Assembly (NCBI GenBank): GCA_900548285.1 | Contig: URKE01000062.1 | Location: 1-9,442 of the forward strand | DNA length: 9,442 nt | Origin: an uncultured Eubacteriales bacterium | Lineage (GTDB): Bacteria > Bacillota > Clostridia > Christensenellales > Borkfalkiaceae | Direction of reading: 5' to 3' | Shown: positions 6,494 to 9,442 of the stretch, piece after piece | Layout: every line of letters begins with the position of its first letter | How positions within the stretch are numbered: position 1 is the stretch's first letter | Translations under genes and position numbers: made by a program | Notes under the pieces: model-generated | Databases searched by the model: none | Seen by the model: the letters and a program-made list of their open reading frames with translations, nothing else | What the model was told of the DNA's origin: nothing

Positions 6494-8467
6494 ATGGACG
6501 TTAACCAACTTGCCGTAAACACAATCAGAGTTCTCTCTGCAGAAGCGATCGAAAAAGCAAAATCCGGTCACCCCGGGCTCCCGCTCGGAAGCGCGCCGAT
6601 AGCCTATACGCTCTTTTCCAGGCACCTGAAATTCGACCCGAAAGCGCCGGGCTTTACCGACCGGGACAGGTTTATCCTTTCCGCCGGTCACGGATCGATG
6701 CTTCTCTATTCCGTTTTAAACCTTTTCGGTTATGATCTGCCTATGTCGGAAATCGAAAATTTCCGTCAATTCGGCTCGAAAGCGCCCGGGCACCCGGAAT
6801 ACGGAATGACTCCCGGCGTGGAAACGACGACCGGTCCTTTGGGACAAGGTATAGCGAACGCCGTCGGTATGGCGATAGCCGAATCTCATCTTGCCGCAAT
6901 CTTCAATAAGCCGGGATATGATTTAATCGACCATTATACTTACGCTCTTTGCGGCGACGGTTGCCTTATGGAGGGCATCGAATACGAAGCGGCATCGCTC
7001 GCGGGGACACTTAAACTCGGAAAACTCATCGTTTTGTACGATAAAAACAACATAACCATAGAAGGCGATACGGACGGGGCGTTTACCGAGGACGTCGGCA
7101 AACGTCACGAAGCGCAGGGCTGGCAAGTTCTTTACGTCAAAGACGGCAACGATATGGAGTCCGTTTCCAAAGCGATTGCAAAGGCGAAAAAGGAAACCGA
7201 AAAACCCTCGCTCATCGTCGTTAAAACGGTTATAGGTTACGGCTCGCCCAAGGCAGGTTCTGCCGACGTTCACGGCGCGCCGCTCGGCGAAGAAGGCATT
7301 AAAACTCTTCGCGAAAATCTCGGTTTTAACTACCCGCCTTTCACCGTACCCGAAGAAGTTAAAAAACATCTCCACAAATATATAACGAGAGGCAGGAGAA
7401 TAAGAAAAGAATGGGAAAAACTCTTCGACGCTTACTCGAAAGAATATCCCGAACTTTCGGAAAAATTCCTTTCTTATCTTTCCGGCGAAATTCCCGATCT
7501 GCTCGACGAAAAGCAACTTTTCGATTTTACAAAGCCGGAAGCGACGAGAAATACGAGTTATAAAGTTCTGAACGAACTCTCGAAACTTATCCCAAACCTC
7601 GTGGGCGGAAGCGCGGATCTCGCGCCGTCCAACAAATCTCTCATGAAAAACAGAGAGTATTATTCCGCCGAAAACCGCGCAGGCTCGAACTTCCACTTCG
7701 GAATAAGAGAACACGCTATGTCGGCTATCTGCAACGGCATTTCGCTTCACGGCGGACTTCGCCCGTACTGCGCGACGTTCTTTATTTTCTCCGACTATAT
7801 GAAGAACGCAATGCGTCTTTCCGCGCTGATGAAACAGAACGTCACCTACATTCTCACACACGACTCGATAGGCGTGGGCGAGGACGGACCGACGCATCAA
7901 CCCGTTGAACAACTCGCAGGACTTCGCGCGATACCCGGAATGAAAGTATTCCGTCCCGCAGACGGAAAAGAAACGGCTTACGGCTGGATAACGGCTTTAA
8001 CGGGCGTAGGACCGACCTGCCTCGTTCTCACAAGACAAAACCTGCCGCAATACGAAAACTCCGGCGCGGACGCTCTCAAAGGCGCGTATATACTCGCCGA
8101 TTCCGACAAAAAACGCCCCGACGCGATTTTGCTTGCGAGCGGATCGGAAGTGGAACTTGCCATAAACGCGAAAAAATCGCTTAAAGCGGAAGGAATCGAC
8201 GTGAGAGTCGTTTCCGTTCCATGCATGGAACTTTTCGATAAACAACCTAAAAAATATAAAGAAAACGTTCTCCCTTCTTCCGTAAGAACGAGAGTCGCCA
8301 TCGAAGCAGGTTCGACGCAATGCTGGTATAAATACGTAGGACTTGACGGCGACGTTATCGGAATGACGACTTTCGGCGCGTCCGCTCCGTACCCTGTTCT
8401 TCAAAAGCATTTCGGTTTCACCGTTGAAAATGTTTGCGAAAAAGTCAAAAAAATAATCGGAAAATAA
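6494..8467 (+). CDS. tkt: Transketolase
   Basis: Transketolase moves two-carbon ketol units between sugar phosphates in the non-oxidative pentose phosphate pathway, using thiamine diphosphate and a divalent metal. The 657 residues match the usual full-length bacterial enzyme (about 660). The N-terminal PP domain has SGHPGLPLG at 24-32 (H26), AGHGSMLLY at 64-72 (H66), and the thiamine-diphosphate motif GDG at 154-156 ending in NN at 185-186; H260 is in VHGAPLG. The Pyr domain (from about 345) holds the catalytic glutamate E406 in FGIREHAM and H468 in EDGPTHQPVEQL; a C-terminal domain begins near 535. All catalytic positions are present. AGGAG lies 7 nt before the ATG, with a strong promoter 40 nt further up. 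The gene stands alone, facing away from proS, and is closed by a hairpin 18 nt after the stop, so it is probably monocistronic. Split transketolases are ruled out because both halves are in one frame. Confidence 0.98.
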   Translation: MDVNQLAVNTIRVLSAEAIEKAKSGHPGLPLGSAPIAYTLFSRHLKFDPKAPGFTDRDRFILSAGHGSMLLYSVLNLFGYDLPMSEIENFRQFGSKAPGHPEYGMTPGVETTTGPLGQGIANAVGMAIAESHLAAIFNKPGYDLIDHYTYALCGDGCLMEGIEYEAASLAGTLKLGKLIVLYDKNNITIEGDTDGAFTEDVGKRHEAQGWQVLYVKDGNDMESVSKAIAKAKKETEKPSLIVVKTVIGYGSPKAGSADVHGAPLGEEGIKTLRENLGFNYPPFTVPEEVKKHLHKYITRGRRIRKEWEKLFDAYSKEYPELSEKFLSYLSGEIPDLLDEKQLFDFTKPEATRNTSYKVLNELSKLIPNLVGGSADLAPSNKSLMKNREYYSAENRAGSNFHFGIREHAMSAICNGISLHGGLRPYCATFFIFSDYMKNAMRLSALMKQNVTYILTHDSIGVGEDGPTHQPVEQLAGLRAIPGMKVFRPADGKETAYGWITALTGVGPTCLVLTRQNLPQYENSGADALKGAYILADSDKKRPDAILLASGSEVELAINAKKSLKAEGIDVRVVSVPCMELFDKQPKKYKENVLPSSVRTRVAIEAGSTQCWYKYVGLDGDVIGMTTFGASAPYPVLQKHFGFTVENVCEKVKKIIGK

Positions 8468-8484
8468 TCTTAAAAAAATAATAC

Positions 8485-8527
8485 GGGCGCGTTCTTAAAT
8501 CTTCGCAATTTTAGAACGCGCCCTTTT
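8485..8527 (+). terminator. Intrinsic terminator after tkt, possibly bidirectional
   Basis: GGGCGCGTTCT (8485-8495) and AGAACGCGCCC (8513-8523) form a perfect 11-bp GC-rich stem, extendable by three A-T pairs past one mismatch, directly followed by TTTT. On the minus strand the same stem comes after the stop of the convergent gene at 8552 and is followed, a few bases later, by a run of seven T, so it can also end transcription coming from the right. Confidence 0.88.
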
Positions 8528-8551
8528 CATAAGAAAAAATTTAAAATATTC

Positions 8552-9184
8552 TTATTTTAATGCATTACTCGATTCATAAAGAAACAAGAAAAAAACAGCA
8601 ACTAAAATAAAAACCACTCCGACGATAAGCGGTGCCCAGTTTTTGAATTTCTTACGGTTTTTTGTTTTTCTTTCTTTATAAGCAGCGTAATTTTCTTCTT
8701 TTTTTAGCCTTCCACCCGGAATAAACGACAAAAAAGCCCTTTTTAAGCCGTAAGTTATACCATCAAAGAAACCGCCCGCGGAAATCCTGTATAATATGCC
8801 GAAACCAGAAAGTAAAATGCCGGGAACAAAAAAACCGTCGGCAAACGTTCCGAATATCGTTCTTTTGTTTGTCATTTTAAATATCCCCTGTGCGGCAATT
8901 ATCCATAAACATATCCCCGCCGCAACGGCAAAATAAACCGAATACGAAACGATAACCGATCTGAGTGCTTTTTTTTCCGCCTCGTTACGCTTTACGACTG
9001 CGTGTTCTTCGGCAGGCGAAATCGCATCTTTTTTCGGATACTTTTTCCCCGATGTTTCGGGTACTTTTTGCACCATTGTTATATCGTTCCGATTTTCGGA
9101 AGTTTCGCTGTTAACGGACTTATCGGCGGACTTATTGCATTTTTCATCCGCCGTTTTATCCGATTTTAAATTATCGTTTAACAC
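8552..9184 (-). CDS. DUF3899-like membrane protein, function unknown
   Basis: This 210-residue protein has a long hydrophilic N-terminus (1-72, rich in Lys, Asp, Ser and Asn, probably disordered) and three hydrophobic helices at about 75-101, 114-136 and 183-204. The segment from about 112 to 150, with 'FFVPGILLSGFGILYRISA' followed by GGFFDGITYG and KRAF, strongly resembles DUF3899, a small Firmicutes membrane domain of unknown function; I matched this by eye only. A basic loop (158-182) separates the last two helices. The start is GTG at 9184, overlapping the end of the upstream ABC transporter gene by 7 nt, with AAAAGGA about 9 nt before it. An ATG at 9076 (residue 37) is an alternative that would keep all helices. 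The overlap implies co-translation with the transporter gene. Its sequence is more A/T-rich than the genes to the left. Any link to peptide uptake is inferred from position alone. Confidence 0.82.
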   Translation of the reverse strand: MLNDNLKSDKTADEKCNKSADKSVNSETSENRNDITMVQKVPETSGKKYPKKDAISPAEEHAVVKRNEAEKKALRSVIVSYSVYFAVAAGICLWIIAAQGIFKMTNKRTIFGTFADGFFVPGILLSGFGILYRISAGGFFDGITYGLKRAFLSFIPGGRLKKEENYAAYKERKTKNRKKFKNWAPLIVGVVFILVAVFFLFLYESSNALK

Positions 9185-9442
9185 GTTCGGTTATCCTTTT
9201 TACCGCTTTCGCCGTGACTATCTTCGGCTAAAATCTGTTTATATTTAGCCTCTTCCTCGTCGTTACAATAAACGAAATGCCCCGGAGCAACCTCTCTCAT
9301 CGAGGGTTTATTCACGGTGTAATCGTGCTCCGCGATCGGATTGTAAGTTATTCTTACTCTCGTTTTCTCGGAGTGCGGATCGGGAAGCGGAATAGCCGAC
9401 AAAAGCGATTTTGTGTAAGGATGAAGCGGATGAGCAAAAAGT
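9178..9442 (-). CDS. OppF-type oligopeptide ABC transporter ATP-binding protein, C-terminal part
   Basis: Only the last 87 residues are in the window; the gene runs off the right edge. The frame reads through the TTG at 9400-9402, which is an internal leucine codon and not a start, and continues upstream as HPLHPYTKSLLSAIPLPDP. This is the hallmark oligo_HPY tail of the peptide transporter ATPases, and the 'SAIP-PDP' form is typical of the second ATPase (OppF/AppF/DppF) and not of OppD. The end, with KPSMREVAPGHFVYC and an acidic stretch, resembles clostridial OppF-like proteins. These ATPases sit on the cytoplasmic face and power peptide import with two permeases and a binding lipoprotein. 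The nucleotide-binding core (Walker A, signature, Walker B) lies outside the window and cannot be checked. The next gene starts within its last codons. Substrate (oligo- versus dipeptide) is undetermined. Confidence 0.9.
   Translation of the reverse strand, partial: LFAHPLHPYTKSLLSAIPLPDPHSEKTRVRITYNPIAEHDYTVNKPSMREVAPGHFVYCNDEEEAKYKQILAEDSHGESGKKDNRTC

Noticed and set aside
6416..6691. 91-codon minus-strand frame covering the tkt promoter
   Set aside because: It overlaps the tkt promoter, leader and first 66 codons and has no initiation signal or homology that I can see.
6923..7912. 329-codon minus-strand frame
   Set aside because: It is antisense to transketolase, whose catalytic residues run through the same region; the translation is Phe/Arg/Val-rich and resembles no family.
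9178..9402. Separate 74-residue protein starting at TTG 9402
   Set aside because: The frame is open to the window edge and the upstream codons give the conserved HPYTKSL tail motif, so this is the 3' end of a larger ABC transporter gene.
1..9442. CRISPR arrays, transposase genes, tRNA/rRNA genes, phage or defence modules
   Set aside because: Nothing in the sequence supports them: no regular direct repeats, no terminal inverted repeats flanking a gene, no cloverleaf, and all genes but the membrane unknowns are housekeeping or transport.

Overview
The window looks like ordinary chromosomal DNA from a low-to-moderate GC Firmicute, most likely an uncultured-type member of the Clostridia. The evidence is: proS with a bacterial editing domain, near-consensus sigma-A promoters and purine-rich Shine-Dalgarno sites, a clostridial-style LysR regulator, a DUF3899-like membrane protein, and an OppF-type ATPase with a clostridial C-terminal tail. 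The codon use has many TCG/GCG/ACG/CCG codons and resembles what I associate with Christensenellales-type genomes, but that placement is only a guess. I see no phage genes, insertion sequences, CRISPR array, tRNA or rRNA.

Left part (1-6300, all minus strand): one tightly packed cluster read from right to left. A TTTACA-17 bp-TATAAT promoter (6272-6300) drives proS (prolyl-tRNA synthetase), a CPBP-family intramembrane protease homologue, a four-helix membrane protein with an acidic tail carrying three DPF repeats, mnmE (tRNA wobble-uridine modification GTPase) and a LysR-type regulator. The gaps are 1, 7, 9 and 27 nt and no terminator is visible between genes, so one operon is the simplest reading. 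A perfect hairpin at the left edge (1-20) probably ends it. Two of the five genes serve tRNA charging or decoding, two encode membrane proteins of unknown role, and the last is a regulator with no visible target.

Middle (6212-6493): a divergent intergenic region of about 280 bp with back-to-back promoters for proS (leftward) and tkt (rightward). It also holds a leader hairpin before proS, a dyad at the predicted tkt transcription start and a longer AT-rich inverted repeat between the promoters.

Right part (6494-9442): tkt (transketolase, plus strand) appears to be monocistronic and ends in a strong GC-rich hairpin (8485-8527) that can serve both strands. Facing it on the minus strand is a DUF3899-like three-helix membrane protein. 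Its GTG start overlaps the end of an OppF-type oligopeptide ABC transporter ATPase, which is cut by the right window edge.

Most of the content is housekeeping. I do not see a convincing new multi-gene system. The items most worth a second look are the DPF-repeat membrane protein, the CPBP protein with an extra cytoplasmic tail and terminal helix, the corrected proS start with its leader hairpin, the dyad over the tkt start site, and mnmE lying outside its usual mnmE-mnmG neighbourhood.
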